Source: Paucibacter sediminis
GTDB lineage: Bacteria > Pseudomonadota > Gammaproteobacteria > Burkholderiales > Burkholderiaceae_C
DNA length: 64,000 bases
NCBI RefSeq assembly: GCF_030254645.1
Contig: NZ_CP116346.1
Coordinates: 3,947,001-4,011,000, forward strand
Direction: 5' to 3'
This document shows, piece by piece, positions 1-13,300 of the stretch. The stretch's first letter is position 1, and the number at the start of each line of letters is the position of its first letter. The notes below the pieces were generated by a model. The model made no database searches. It was given only the letters and a program-made list of their open reading frames with translations, and had not been told where the DNA came from. A program made the position numbers and the translations under genes.

Positions 1-1462
1 TGCCGCCAATCTGCCAGCTCGCGTCGGCGAGCTGCCAGCGCCCGCGCAGATCGGGGCGCGCGGCGGCTTCCAGCGCATAGGGCTGGCCATCGACAAAACT
101 CCACTCCGGCTCGGCCTGCTCGTCGCGGAACAGGTCGCCGCGGGCGATCAGCAGATTCGCCAGATGGCCCGGCTCCAGGCTGCCCAGTCGTGCGCTTTCG
201 CCCACCAGCCGGGCCGGCACGGTGGTCAGCGCGGCCAGGGCCTGCTCGGGCGCCAGGCCGCGGCGCACCGCCTGGCGCAGGCGCGGCCAGAACTCGCGGC
301 GCGGCTCCTTGAGCCCATGGGCCGAGAGTGCGAACTCCAGGCCCTGGGCCGCCAGATAGGCCGCGTTGGAGGGCGCCTGCTCCCAATGCTGCAGGGTCTC
401 CAGGCCCACATCCAGCGCGGCATCGGGCTGCTCCAGCTCGGGCGCGGGCGGGAAGTTGAGCGGCAGCAGCAGCGGCGCGCCCAGCGCCTTGAGCTGGGCC
501 GCGCGACGGTATTCGTGGCCATTGCCCTGCAGCACCAGTCTGAAGCCGAACTCCTCGCGCAGGCGGCCGATGCGCGCATAGTCCTGCTCGTCGTCGGCGG
601 CGAAGAACACCGGCTGGCGCCCGGCCACCGCGTCCTGCAGCGCCGCCAGGCCGGCATGGGCGGCGATGCGCTCAATGCCCTGGGGGCCGCCACGGGCGGC
701 CTGCTGCGCCTGCCCGTACCAGCGCGTGTCCGACCAGGTCTGGCGCAGCAGCGCGATGCTGCCCATCAGCGAATTGGGATAGGCGCGCCCGTTGTCCACA
801 TCCAGGCCCAGATGCTGGGCCACGCGCTCGGCCAGCAGCAGGCGCTTGGCGTCACCGCCATCGCCCAGGTTCAGCAGCGCGCTCTGGCCGCGGAAGATGC
901 CCACCGAGGGCGCGGCCAGCACGGTGGTGAAACCCAGCTCGCGCGCGGCCTTGAGCTCATCGGCCTTGAGTTCCAGCTGCGTGCCCACCTGCTGTTCGGC
1001 GCGCAGCATGGTGTTGGACGCCGCCAGGCCGCGGCCCGTCAGCGGCGGGATCGGCCGCGCGGCGGCCGGCGGCGCGTCGGCGCCGGGGCCCCAGCGCGGG
1101 TTGACGGGCGGCCGCTCGCGCAGGGCCGCGGGCACGCCCAGGCTGCTGGCCAGGTCGATGAAGCCGGCATAGACGGTGCGGCCGGGCAGGGCCCAGACGC
1201 GCGCACCCGCCGGCACCGGCAGCTGGGCGCCGACGGCCACGATCAGGCCGTCGCGCATCACCAGGGTGCCGCGTTCGATCACCTTGCCGGGCGCCAGCAC
1301 CAGGCGCGCCTCGGTGATGGCGTGCCAGCGCGGGCTGTGGTCGTGCAGGCCTTCGACGCGCTCGACGCCGGGCTGGGCCGCCGCCGTCAGCACCAGCGCG
1401 CCGGCCGCCAGGGCGAAAACAGACCGCGGCGCGCGTGGCGCACCGCATCGATGGCTGGGCAT
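1..1462 (-). CDS. Amidohydrolase-like exported protein, 3' end outside window
   Basis: The frame is open from an ATG at 1462 to the window edge, so about 487 residues are visible and the C-terminus is missing. AAGGAGG lies 5 bases before the ATG. The N-terminus has a hydrophobic stretch ending in alanines (about residues 10-28), which suggests export. The fold matches amidohydrolases of the imidazolonepropionase type: a small beta-domain (GTLVMRDGLIVAVGAQLPVP) runs into VYAGFID at residues 97-103, where the barrel begins. True members have HxH directly after FID, but here it reads LASSLGVPA, so the first metal-binding pair is absent. Such degenerate copies often stand next to an intact paralogue; that gene would lie left of position 1. 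The enzymatic role is unknown. Confidence 0.75.
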   Translation of the reverse strand, partial: MPSHRCGAPRAPRSVFALAAGALVLTAAAQPGVERVEGLHDHSPRWHAITEARLVLAPGKVIERGTLVMRDGLIVAVGAQLPVPAGARVWALPGRTVYAGFIDLASSLGVPAALRERPPVNPRWGPGADAPPAAARPIPPLTGRGLAASNTMLRAEQQVGTQLELKADELKAARELGFTTVLAAPSVGIFRGQSALLNLGDGGDAKRLLLAERVAQHLGLDVDNGRAYPNSLMGSIALLRQTWSDTRWYGQAQQAARGGPQGIERIAAHAGLAALQDAVAGRQPVFFAADDEQDYARIGRLREEFGFRLVLQGNGHEYRRAAQLKALGAPLLLPLNFPPAPELEQPDAALDVGLETLQHWEQAPSNAAYLAAQGLEFALSAHGLKEPRREFWPRLRQAVRRGLAPEQALAALTTVPARLVGESARLGSLEPGHLANLLIARGDLFRDEQAEPEWSFVDGQPYALEAAARPDLRGRWQLADASWQIGG

Positions 1463-1725
1463 GGCATCCTCCTTGGGCCCGGCTAGGGCGGGTCTTGCTG
1501 GCAGGCACTCTAGGGGCTGGGCAGCGACCCGGCCATGCGGGATTGCGTGGGGCCGCCGCCGCGGCGTGCGAATGCTGAACCAGTCAAACAAGGTCTTGTT
1601 CGGGCTTTTCAGGCAGGCGCAAACGCGGTACACCCTCAAGCATGGCCCGCTGCGTGTCGAAAAGTCCTGCTGACGCCGGCGCCGAGACCATGGCCAATAC
1701 CATGGTCAATACCAAGGAGAACCGA

Positions 1726-2667
1726 ATGCAAGCCACCACCCCCGCGGCCAGCGAGCCCGCAGCCGATGTGATCGCCGCCCGCATGCGCGCCCTGCTGGTG
1801 CGTGCGCCGATGGCGGTGGCCTTCGTCAGCGGGCCCGGCTTCGAGGTGGTGAGCGAACAGTTCAACCACCTGTTCGGCCATGGCGACGAGACCGATCTGT
1901 GCGGGCAGACCACGCGCAGCGTGCATGTCTCGGACACCGCCCATGCCGGCGTGCTGGAGCGCCAGGGCGCCGCCTTTGCGGCCGGCCGGCCGCTGGACGA
2001 GGAGATCGAATATGTGCGCCGCGACGGCTCGCGCTTCTGGGGCCGACTGCAGGCCACGCCGGTGCACTGGGATGCGCCCGCCGGCGAGGCGCTCTGGATC
2101 GTCGAGGACGTGACCGCGGCGCGCCAGCTGCGTCTGCAACCCACCTGGACCGCCAAGCACGATGTGCTCACCGAGCTGGCGAATCGCCGCGAGTTCGAGC
2201 GCCGCCTGGCCGAGCATGTGGGCAGCCGCCGGCACGAGCCGGTGTCGGTGCTGTGGGTGGATGTGGACCGTTTTACCGAGGTGGTGCACGGCATGGGCAC
2301 CGAGGTGGCCGACCATTTCCTCTATGGCCTGGGCCAGATGCTGATCACCAAGGTGCGCGCCTCCGACCTGGTGGCGCGCCTGGAGAACGACCATTTCGCC
2401 GTGCTGCTGCCCGACTGCGACCAGCATTACGCCCAGATCGTGGCCGAGAAGATGCGCGCGTCGGTGGCCGGCTACCGCCTGCGCTGGGGCCTGCACCGCA
2501 CGCGCGTGAAGGCCAGCCTGGGCGTGGTGCAGCTCCATCCCACGCTGGAAACCGTGGACGCAGTGCTGGGCGCGGGCTCGCTGGCCTGTGCCGAGGCCAA
2601 GGCGGCGGGTGGCGATTGCGTGCGCGTGTTCGTCTCCAACGGCGGCTTCGAGGAGCTGGCCGGTTGA
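1726..2667 (+). CDS. PAS-GGDEF protein with degenerate active site
   Basis: This 313-residue protein has an N-terminal PAS-like sensor region (about residues 10-120, with IEYVRRDGSRFWGRLQ) and a C-terminal GGDEF-fold domain (about 135-310, with LTELANRREFERRL). Diguanylate cyclases make cyclic di-GMP using GGDEF plus a metal-binding aspartate and a guanine-binding asparagine. Here the signature reads RLENDHF instead of R-GGDEF, and the usual FKxxND reads FTEVVHG, so the asparagine is lost. It is therefore probably catalytically dead and acts as a GTP or protein sensor (inference). I chose ATG 1726 because AAGGAG sits 7 bases upstream; an ATG at 1642 has no such site. No transmembrane segment is apparent. 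Confidence 0.8.
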   Translation: MQATTPAASEPAADVIAARMRALLVRAPMAVAFVSGPGFEVVSEQFNHLFGHGDETDLCGQTTRSVHVSDTAHAGVLERQGAAFAAGRPLDEEIEYVRRDGSRFWGRLQATPVHWDAPAGEALWIVEDVTAARQLRLQPTWTAKHDVLTELANRREFERRLAEHVGSRRHEPVSVLWVDVDRFTEVVHGMGTEVADHFLYGLGQMLITKVRASDLVARLENDHFAVLLPDCDQHYAQIVAEKMRASVAGYRLRWGLHRTRVKASLGVVQLHPTLETVDAVLGAGSLACAEAKAAGGDCVRVFVSNGGFEELAG

Positions 2668-2703
2668 TGACCGCATGAATTGAGGGTTTTTTACCCTTCA
2701 GTT

Positions 2704-2731
2704 CTAAAGTCCGGCGGCGCGCTGCCGATAT
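2704..2731 (+). promoter_or_regulatory. Sigma-28 (FliA) promoter
   Basis: CTAAA (2704-2708), 15 bases, then GCCGATAT (2724-2731) matches the flagellar sigma-28 consensus CTAAA-N15-GCCGATAA in all but the last bases. It lies 49 bp before the ATG of the flagellar rod-like gene at 2780, the expected position and direction. Confidence 0.8.
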
Positions 2732-2779
2732 GCAGGGAAATCACCCGGCATATCGCCTGCAGTCTGGAGCGCCGCCATC

Positions 2780-3079
2780 ATGTCCATCAGCCTTTCCACC
2801 GCCCTGTCCGGCATGTCCGCGGCCCAGGAGAGGCTGCGCGCGGCCGCCAGCAACATCGCCTCCTCGGGCACCGGCGATCTGCGCCGGCTGCAGGTCGAGG
2901 CCCAGACCGTCGAGGGCGGCGGCGTGAAGGCGCAGCTGCGCCAGGTGCCGGCCAGCGGCCAGGTGCCCGAGCAGGACCTCATCAACCAGCATGGTGCCAC
3001 CTATGCCTTCGTGGCCAATCTGCGCGTGCTGCAGACCCAGGTGCGCGCCGAGGGCTCGCTGCTGGACATCCAGGCCTGA
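2780..3079 (+). CDS. Small flagellar basal-body rod-like protein
   Basis: This 99-residue protein starts MSISLSTALSGMSAAQERL and continues AAASNIASSGT. This is the N-terminal signature of axial flagellar proteins (FlgB, FlgC, FlgE, FlgG): an amphipathic helix with S-G-M-x-A-x-Q, then N-I-A. The C-terminal part (FVANLRVLQTQVRAEGSLLD) resembles the closing helix of the same family. It is shorter than FlgB or FlgC (about 130-140 residues), and no other flagellar gene lies in the window. The sigma-28 promoter just upstream supports a late-class flagellar or motility role. A minor axial component or a remnant that is still expressed are both possible. The stop codon directly abuts the convergent cpdB stop at 3080. 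Confidence 0.7.
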   Translation: MSISLSTALSGMSAAQERLRAAASNIASSGTGDLRRLQVEAQTVEGGGVKAQLRQVPASGQVPEQDLINQHGATYAFVANLRVLQTQVRAEGSLLDIQA

Positions 3080-5005
<1,926 letters not shown>

Positions 5006-5159
5006 GGGCGCATGGTAGCCGGCTAGGGTTAGCGAGACCGCGGCGGGGCCCGCAGATTGCGCTACGCTAGCCCTGCGCAAGTGCCGCGCTGGTGATCCCG
5101 GCGTGGCGCCTGCTGGGCAGCGCGAGCCTCATCAAGCCCGCCGCTGCATCCAACCATGA

Positions 5160-7500
<2,341 letters not shown>

Positions 7501-7501
<1 letters not shown>

Positions 7502-8778
7502 TGAGCGTACATGTGATCAAGATGCCGGATATCGGCGAAGGCATCGTCGAGGTGGAGCTGGTGGCCTGGCGCGTGCAGCCCGGCGAGCTGGTGAAGGAAG
7601 ACCAGATCCTGGCCGATGTGATGACCGACAAGGCCACCGTGGAGATCCCGTCGCCGGTGCATGGCCGCGTGGCCGAGCTGGGCGCCGCGGCCGGCACGGT
7701 GATGCGGGTGGGTGCGGCGCTGATCAAGATTGATATGGAGGATGGGGCTGAAGCGCCGGCGCCGGTGGAACCGCCGGCCCAGGCAAGACCTGACCCCGCG
7801 CCGCGCGCAGCCGTGCCTGCGCCTGTGCGCTCGCCAGCACCTGCGCCCGCACCCGTCGCGGCACACGATCGCCCGATCGCCTCGCCCTCGGTGCGCCGCC
7901 AGGCCTGGGAGCTGGGTGTGGACCTGAGCCAGGTGCGTGCCAGCGGCACCGCCGGGCGCATCATGCATGCCGATCTGGAAGCCTATGCGGCGGCCCATCC
8001 GCAGCGCAGTGCGCGTGTCTCAGCGCCAACGCCAGCAGCGGCGGCCGCAGCGCCGCGGCCGCCGGCCATCACCGGCAGCGATGCCGTCGAGGCCATCCCC
8101 ATCATCGGCCTGCGCCGCAAGATCGCGCAGAAGATGCAGGAGGCCAAGCGCCGCATCCCGCATTTCAGCTATGTGGAGGAGGTAGACGTCACCGAGCTGG
8201 AGGCGCTGCGCCAGACGCTCAACCAGCAGCATGGCGCCACGCGCGGCAAGCTCACCCTGCTGCCGCTGCTGGCGCGCGCCATCTGCCGCGCGCTGCGCCA
8301 GCATCCGCAGCTCAATGCCAGGCTGGACGACGAGGCCGGCGTGCTGACGCGCTTCGATGCGGTGCATCTGGGCATCGCCACCCAGACCCCGGCCGGCCTG
8401 ATGGTGCCGGTGCTGCGCCATGCCGAGGCGCTGGACCCCTGGCGCTGCGCCGCCGAGATCCGCCGTCTCGCCGAGGTGGCGCGCAACGGCCGCGCCACGC
8501 GCGACGAGCTCAGCGGCTCCACCATCACACTCAGCAGCCTGGGCGCCTTAGGCGGCATCGTCAGCACGCCGGTGATCAACCATCCCGAGGTGGCCATCGT
8601 CGGCGTGAACCGCATCGTCGAGCGGCCGATGCTGCGCGACGGCCTGGTGGTGGGGCGGCAGATGATGAATCTCTCGTCCTCCTTCGATCACCGCGTGGTC
8701 GATGGCCAGGTGGCGGCGGAGTTCATCCAGGCCATCCGGGCCATGCTGGAAAGTCCGGCCCTGCTGTTCGTGGATTGA
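7501..8778 (+). CDS. bkdB: Branched-chain 2-oxoacid dehydrogenase E2, dihydrolipoamide acyltransferase
   Basis: E2 is the core of the complex and moves the acyl group from lipoate to CoA. The 425 residues divide into one lipoyl domain (about 1-77; lipoylated lysine in MTDKATVEIPSP), an alanine/proline linker, a subunit-binding domain (about 122-157, IASPSVRRQAWELGVDLSQ), a second linker, and the catalytic domain (about 195-425) ending with the active-site motif SFDHRVVDG. No E3 (lipoamide dehydrogenase) gene follows, so E3 must be shared from elsewhere. The first linker contains the 16-bp dispersed motif at 7782. Confidence 0.93.
7782..7797 (+). repeat. Dispersed 16-bp motif, reference copy
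   Basis: GGCAAGACCTGACCCC is taken here as the reference sequence. It lies inside the proline-rich linker of the E2 gene, where it encodes part of ARPDP. Near-identical copies occur at 48052, 62722 and 63633, with weaker ones elsewhere; see findings. Confidence 0.45.
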
Positions 8779-8851
8779 TCTGGCTCAAAGGAGTGCGAGG
8801 CGGGCGCTTGCGCTGAGCAGGCGGGGGCGATGGGCTGGAGACAATCCCGCG

Positions 8852-10162
8852 ATGTCACTCAAAGCCCCCGAACTCCTGCTCCCTGCCGGCTCGCTCGCCA
8901 AGATGCGCGCCGCCTATGACTTTGGCGCCGATGCCGTCTATGCCGGCCAGCCGCGCTATTCGCTGCGCGCCCGCAACAACGAATTCCGCCTCGAACAGCT
9001 GGCCGAGGGCATCGCCGAGGCGCATGCGCGTGGCAAGAAGTTCTTCGTCACCAGCAATCTGATCGCCCACAACGACAAGGTGCGCACCTATCTGCGCGAC
9101 ATAGCACCGGTGATCGCGCTCAAGCCCGACGCGCTCATCATGGCCGACGCCGGCCTCATCATGCAGGTACGCGAACGCTGGCCCGAGACGCCCATCCACC
9201 TCTCGGTGCAGGCCAACACCACCAACTGGGCGGCGGTGAAGTTCTGGCAGAAGATGGGTGTGGCGCGGGTGATCCTCTCGCGCGAACTCAGCCTGGAAGA
9301 GATCGAGGGCATACGCAACGAATGCCCGGACATGGAGATCGAGGTGTTCGTGCACGGCGCGCTGTGCATCGCCTACTCGGGCCGCTGCCTGCTCTCGGGC
9401 TATTTCAACCGGCGCGATTCCAACCAGGGCACCTGCACCAATGCCTGCCGCTGGTGCTATGACACGCACGAGGCCGGCAACTGTGGCAACACCGGCGAGG
9501 CCGTGCCGATCGCGCCGCCGGCCCGCGCCGACCGCCACCCCGCCGCCGAGCAGCTCTACCTGATCGAGGAGCAGGGCCGGCCCGGCGAGCTGATGCCCAT
9601 CATGGAAGACGAGCATGGCACCTACATCATGAACAGCAAGGACCTGCGCGCGGTCGAGCATGTGGAGCGGCTGGCGCGCATTGGCGTGGATTCGCTCAAG
9701 ATCGAGGGCCGCACCAAGAGCCTGTACTACGTGGCGCGCACCGCCCAGGTCTACCGCCGCGCCATCGACGATGCGGTGGCGGGGCGGGCCTTCAATCCCG
9801 AGCTGATGCTGGAGCTGGAGGGCCTGGCCAACCGCGGCTATACCAGCGGCTTCCTGGAGCGCCGCCCCAACCAGGATTACCAGAACTACCTCAGCGGCAG
9901 CTCGCAGCTGCAGCGCAGCCATTTCGTGGCCGAGGTGCGCGGCGTGCGTGCGGACGGCTGGGTCGAGGTGGAGACCAAGAACCGCTTCGAGGTGGGCGAC
10001 GAGCTGGAGCTGATCCACCCGGGCGGCAACCGGCGCCTGCGCCTCACCCAGATGCAGGACGCCGAGGGCCGCGCCATCCAGGTGGCGCCCGGCAGCCCCT
10101 TGCGCGTCTGGCTGCCGCTGGGCCAGCCGGCCGAGGGTGGCCTGCTGGCGCGCCTGCTCTAG
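8852..10162 (+). CDS. trhP: Peptidase U32-family tRNA hydroxylation protein
   Basis: The product has 436 residues and begins MSLKAPELLLPAGSLAKMRA, the standard N-terminus of the YegQ/TrhP branch of family U32. The U32 signature and cysteine cluster are visible: VFVHGALCIAYSGRCLLSGY, then NQGTCTNACRWCYD. TrhP takes part in forming 5-hydroxyuridine at tRNA position 34 through a prephenate-dependent route; protease activity is doubtful despite the family name. The reading frame is open 50 codons further upstream into the bkdB end, but only ATG 8852 gives the conserved N-terminus. It lies 73 bp after bkdB and 151 bp before gdhB. Confidence 0.88.
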   Translation: MSLKAPELLLPAGSLAKMRAAYDFGADAVYAGQPRYSLRARNNEFRLEQLAEGIAEAHARGKKFFVTSNLIAHNDKVRTYLRDIAPVIALKPDALIMADAGLIMQVRERWPETPIHLSVQANTTNWAAVKFWQKMGVARVILSRELSLEEIEGIRNECPDMEIEVFVHGALCIAYSGRCLLSGYFNRRDSNQGTCTNACRWCYDTHEAGNCGNTGEAVPIAPPARADRHPAAEQLYLIEEQGRPGELMPIMEDEHGTYIMNSKDLRAVEHVERLARIGVDSLKIEGRTKSLYYVARTAQVYRRAIDDAVAGRAFNPELMLELEGLANRGYTSGFLERRPNQDYQNYLSGSSQLQRSHFVAEVRGVRADGWVEVETKNRFEVGDELELIHPGGNRRLRLTQMQDAEGRAIQVAPGSPLRVWLPLGQPAEGGLLARLL

Positions 10163-10313
10163 CGCTGTAGCAACAACAGCGGCATGCGCCGAACAGAATT
10201 TGGCGCTGCCGCGCCCCGAGCTTGGCCGCCTGTGGCAGGCTTGGGATACTTGGCCGACAAGCCGGCAAAACCGGCACAGGCAACGGGCTGACTAGGCCCA
10301 AGGAGACAAGTTG

Positions 10314-13300
10314 ATGAATGACGCCACCGAGACCGCGCACCACGAACGCATGGAGGCCGTGCTGGCCATGGCCTGCGAGCGCCTGCCCGCCGATCAGCAC
10401 GCCATGCTGGAGAATTTCGCGCGCGGCTGCTTCCGCCAGTTCGATGCCGAAGACTGGGCCGAGCGCCGCAACGAGGACCTCTGCGGCGCCTTGCTCTCGC
10501 ACTGGCAGTTCGGCGCCGCGCGCGCGGCCGGGCGGCCCAAGGTGCGGGTGTTCAGCCCCACCATGGCCGAGCATGGCTGGAGTTCGCGCCATTCGGTGAT
10601 CGAGATCGTCAACGACGACATGCCGTTTCTGGTCGATTCCGCCTCGGCCGAGATCAACCGCCAGGGCCTGACCCTGCACCTGATCGTCCATCCGATCTTC
10701 GCGGTGCAGCGCGCCGCCGATGACGCGCTGACGGCCCTGCAGGCGCGCGCCCAGGCGCCGCAGGACGGGCGCGAATCGTGGATGTATATCGAGGTCGACC
10801 GCCTGGTCGATCCGCAGCAGCGCGCCGAACTGGCGGCCGGCATCGAGCGCGTGCTGGCCGATGTGCGCGCCGCGGTGGAGGACTGGCAGCCCATGCTGGC
10901 ACGCCTGCGCGCGGCCGCCGCCGAGCTGGCCCCGCTCGAGCAGGTGCTGCCCAACGCCCAGGTGGCGGAGAGCCGCGCCTTCCTGGAATGGCTGGCCGAC
11001 GAACACCTGACCCTGCTGGGCTACCGCCAGCATGAGCTGGTGGAGCAGCAGGGCGCCGATGCGCTGCGCCTGGTGCCCGGCAGCGGCCTGGGCGTGCTGC
11101 GCGAGAGCGAGGCCGAGCAACGCAGCGGCAGCATCACGGTGCTGCCCGCGAATGCGCGCGCGCTGGCGCGTGCGCCCACGCCGCCGCTGGTGGTCACCAA
11201 GGCCAACACCCGCTCCACCGTGCACCGGCCCGGCTATACCGACTACATCGGCGTGAAGCGCTACGACGCGCAGGGCCGGGTGGTGGGCGAGCACCGCTTC
11301 CTGGGCCTCTTCACCTCCACCGCCTACAGCGCGCGCGTGTCCGAAACGCCGCTGCTGCGCGACAAGGTGGGCGCGATCGCCGAGCGCGCCGGCCTGCCGC
11401 CGGGCGGCCATCTGGCCAAGGCGCTGCACCACATCCTCGAGACCTATCCGCGCGACGAGCTGTTCCAGATCGCTGACGACGAGCTCTACGAAACCGCACT
11501 GGGCATCCTCTCGCTGGGCGAACGTCAGCGCCTGCGCCTGTTCCTGCGCCGCGATCCCTTCGACCGCTTCGTCTCCTGCCTGGTCTATGTGCCGCGCGAG
11601 GCCTATGCGACCGATCTGCGCATCAAGTTCCAGGCCATCCTGATGGAGGCGTTTGCGGGCGTCAACGCCGACTTCAATGTGCTGCTCAGCGACACCGTGC
11701 TGGCGCGCATCCACTTCTATGTGCGCACCACGCCGGGCCAGGTGCCGGCGGTCGACCAGCGCGAGCTGGAGCTGCGCCTGGCCGAGGCCGCGCGCCGCTG
11801 GGGCGACCAGCTGCGCGATGCCCTCATCGAGGCCGAGGGCGACGCGCGCGGCATTGCGCTGTTCAAGCAATGGAGCGGCGCCTTCCCGCCCGAGTACCGC
11901 GAGCGCGTGAGCGCGCGTGCGGCCGTGCCGGACGTGCGCAAGATGGCCGCGCTGACCCCCGAGGCGCCGCTGGCCCTGGCCTTCTACCGGCCGCTGGGTG
12001 CGGCCGCCAACGCCCTGGGCTTCAAGGTCTACCGCCTGGGCGAGGCCATCGTGCTGTCCGACAGCCTGCCGATGCTGGAGCATATGGGCGTGCGCGTGCT
12101 GGGCGAGCAGAACTACCGAATCAACGAAAAGGGCGGGGCCATCTCGCTGCACGACTTCGAGCTGCAGGCGCAGCTCAACGAGGAGTTCGAGCCCGAGTTG
12201 CTGGCCAGCCTGTTCGAGGACTGTTTTGCGCGCGTGTTCCGCGGCGAGGTGGAGAACGACGACTTCAACCGCCTGGTGCTGCGGGGCGCACTGGCGGCCG
12301 ACGAGATCGTGGTGCTGCGCGCCTATGCCAAGTACCTCAAGCAGATCGGCTTTGCGCTCTCGCAGGGCGCCATCGAGGCCACGCTGGGCGCGCACCCGCA
12401 TCTGGCGCGCATGCTGGTGGCGCTGTTCAAGCTGCGCTTCGATCCCGCCACGGCCGATGAGCAGGGCGCGCAATCGCAGGTGAATGCGATCGAGCAGGCG
12501 CTGGACCGCGTCAGCAACCTCTCCGAGGACCGCGTGCTGCGCCAGCTGCTGGCGCTGATGAAGGCCACCCTGCGCACCAACTTCTGGCGCACCGGCACCG
12601 GCCACAGCGGTGCCGCCGGGCCGCGCCGCAGCTTCTTGAGCTTCAAGCTCGAGTCGGCCAAGGTGCCGGGCCTGCCCGAGCCCAAGCCGCTGTACGAGAT
12701 CTTCGTCTACTCGCCGCGCTTCGAGGGCATCCACCTGCGCGGCGGCAAGGTGGCGCGCGGCGGCCTGCGCTGGTCGGATCGCCCGGAAGACTTCCGCACC
12801 GAGGTGCTGGGCCTGGTGAAGGCGCAGATGGTGAAGAACACGGTGATCGTGCCGGTGGGCTCCAAGGGCGGCTTCGTGCTGAAGAAGGCGCCACCGGCGA
12901 GCGAGCGCGATGCCTACCTCAAAGAAGGCGTGGCCTGCTACCAGGACTATCTGCGCGGCCTGCTGGACCTCACCGACAACCTGGCCGGCACGGCCCTGGT
13001 GCCGCCGCCCCAGGTGCGGCGCCTGGACGGCGACGACCCCTATCTGGTGGTGGCGGCCGACAAGGGCACGGCCACCTTCAGCGATTACGCCAACGCGGTG
13101 AGCAAGGAATACGGCCATTGGCTGGGCGACGCCTTTGCCTCGGGCGGCAGCGTCGGCTACGACCACAAGGCGATGGGCATCACCGCGCGCGGCGCCTGGG
13201 AGAGCGTGAAACGCTGCTTCCGCGAGCGCGGCCAGGACATCCAGAGCAGCGACTTCACCGTCGTCGGCGTGGGCGATATGTCGGGCGATGTGTTCGGCAA

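Noticed and set aside
164-1486. A 440-codon plus-strand open frame opposite the amidohydrolase-like gene
   Set aside because: It is codon-exact antisense of a protein with recognisable family motifs and a strong ribosome site; the plus product looks like low-complexity sequence.
1463-1725. 263-bp spacer between the amidohydrolase-like and GGDEF genes as a possible small gene or RNA
   Set aside because: Open frames through it are short and without motifs, and I see no hairpin with a T run; it probably holds only the two divergent promoters.
2681-2700. Short palindrome around a T run after the GGDEF gene
   Set aside because: The stem is only about 5 bp with no GC-rich core, too weak to call a terminator.
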